Part shown: piece by piece, positions 5,663-6,079 of the stretch
How the letters are laid out: the number at the start of each line of letters is the position of its first letter
How positions within the stretch are numbered: position 1 is the stretch's first letter
From: Syntrophobacterales bacterium
GTDB lineage: Bacteria > Desulfobacterota > Syntrophorhabdia > Syntrophorhabdales > WCHB1-27
NCBI GenBank assembly: GCA_017881765.1
Contig: JADGQN010000307.1
Coordinates: 1-6,079 of the forward strand
Length of the DNA: 6,079 nucleotides
Direction: 5' to 3'
The notes under the pieces: model-generated
The model's database searches: none
Told to the model about the DNA's origin: nothing
The model's input: only the letters and a program-made list of their open reading frames with translations
Translations under genes and position numbers: made by a program

Positions 5663-5767
5663 TCGGAATATCTATATCAAACAGATAATGGATTCCTTTC
5701 AGCTATGGATCACAATTTATTTCGGAATCTTGGCATAGCGGAACCAACACCGCTGCAGACATCTTTC
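5663..5767. other. Spacer between phosphoribosyltransferase gene and peptide promoter
   Basis: No gene is supported. A weak AGCGG/CCGCT stem (8-nt loop, no U-tract) lies about 60 nt upstream of the -35 box on the minus strand (plus 5737-5754). No convincing terminator for the phosphoribosyltransferase gene was seen. Confidence 0.4.
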
Positions 5768-6079
5768 TCACAAGGCGCCTCTGTTCAAGGCGGGACGCGC
5801 ACGCCTTTCTCTGACGCTAAGCACCGGGTCATCCCTCGTCAACGCGGTCCGCGCGGGACGGATTAGCTTCAGAACTTCTTCGTCGCCCAAATCGTACCAC
5901 GATCGGTACGCGTCGGCCACGGCAAATGGGAAGCCGCTCCTTACGTTAAGACAGATGATCTCATCCACCTCCGGCAAGATCCGCTCAATGGTCCTTTCCG
6001 AACCGGTGGGAACGGCAACGATGACTCTTTTGGGAGCCATTTTCTTCACCCATCTTATTGCGGCCATCATCGTATAGCC
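5768..6079 (-). CDS. Phosphoribosyltransferase-family protein, C-terminal part (runs off right edge)
   Basis: 103 codons plus TGA; the frame is open to the window edge and the true start lies outside. The visible part opens with GYTMMAAIRWVKK, the tail of the PRPP-binding loop (usually DDGxATGxTM) and the helix after it. It continues as VIVAVPTGSERTIERI, then VDEIICLNV and FAVADAYRSWYDLGDEEVLKLI. This pattern is typical of the uncharacterised type I phosphoribosyltransferase-like proteins that end in a D(E)EV motif. The internal ATG at 6070 is therefore not the start. About 30 residues rich in Arg, Ala and Pro follow the usual end and may be an unstructured tail. Acceptor substrate unknown. 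It is in the same direction as the peptide operon, but 181 nt and a strong promoter separate them. Confidence 0.8.
   Translation of the reverse strand, partial: GYTMMAAIRWVKKMAPKRVIVAVPTGSERTIERILPEVDEIICLNVRSGFPFAVADAYRSWYDLGDEEVLKLIRPARTALTRDDPVLSVRERRARPALNRGAL

Noticed and set aside
5498..5866. 122-codon plus-strand open frame
   Set aside because: It runs antisense to the small peptide gene and into the phosphoribosyltransferase gene, and contains no domain. Its sequence includes the complement of the Shine-Dalgarno.

Overview
The window looks like a chromosomal segment of an anaerobic bacterium, with the flavour of a Desulfobacterota or syntrophic deltaproteobacterial lineage. The reasons are a 2-oxoacid:ferredoxin oxidoreductase start, a radical SAM/SPASM enzyme, probable selenocysteine use, and an M1 peptidase/ChaN/PDZ fusion. 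The taxonomic guess is an inference and has not been searched.

Layout. Positions 1-35 (minus) hold the first codons of a 2-oxoacid:ferredoxin oxidoreductase subunit that runs off the left edge. Positions 36-351 form a divergent intergenic region. It has one promoter facing each way (100-128 minus, 304-332 plus). Between them lies an array of 24-nt units, each a 7-nt header plus a 15-nt hairpin, arranged in opposite orientations (137-299). Positions 352-3348 (plus) encode a 998-aa exported fusion of an M1-like metallopeptidase, a ChaN-type domain and a C-terminal PDZ domain. Positions 3525-4115 (plus) encode an NAD(P)H-dependent FMN reductase-family flavoprotein with its own promoter and a good ribosome-binding site.

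The most interesting part is on the minus strand from 5662 down to 4214. A strong sigma70-type promoter and an exceptionally long Shine-Dalgarno precede a tiny gene. A conventional reading gives 30 residues and stops at TGA. That TGA and a second one three codons later sit in the register C-x-x-TGA-x-x-TGA-x-x-TAG. Ten nucleotides after the second TGA is a perfect 8-bp hairpin with a GGUU apex, closely matching the position and loop of the E. coli fdhF SECIS. I read this as a selenocysteine-containing peptide of 36 residues ending C28-H-K-U31-K-S-U34-K-S. It is followed by a terminator-like hairpin with a U-tract, a degenerate heptanucleotide repeat array, and a 345-aa radical SAM/SPASM enzyme with a TTG start. 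This matches the predicted but, to my knowledge, biochemically uncharacterised class of radical SAM maturases paired with selenocysteine-bearing target peptides (SbtA/SbtM in the naming I recall from Haft and Basu).

The right edge (5768-6079, minus) is the C-terminal part of a phosphoribosyltransferase-family protein. Two heptanucleotide arrays of possibly related consensus bracket the maturase gene, one overlapping its stop codon and one just upstream of its start.
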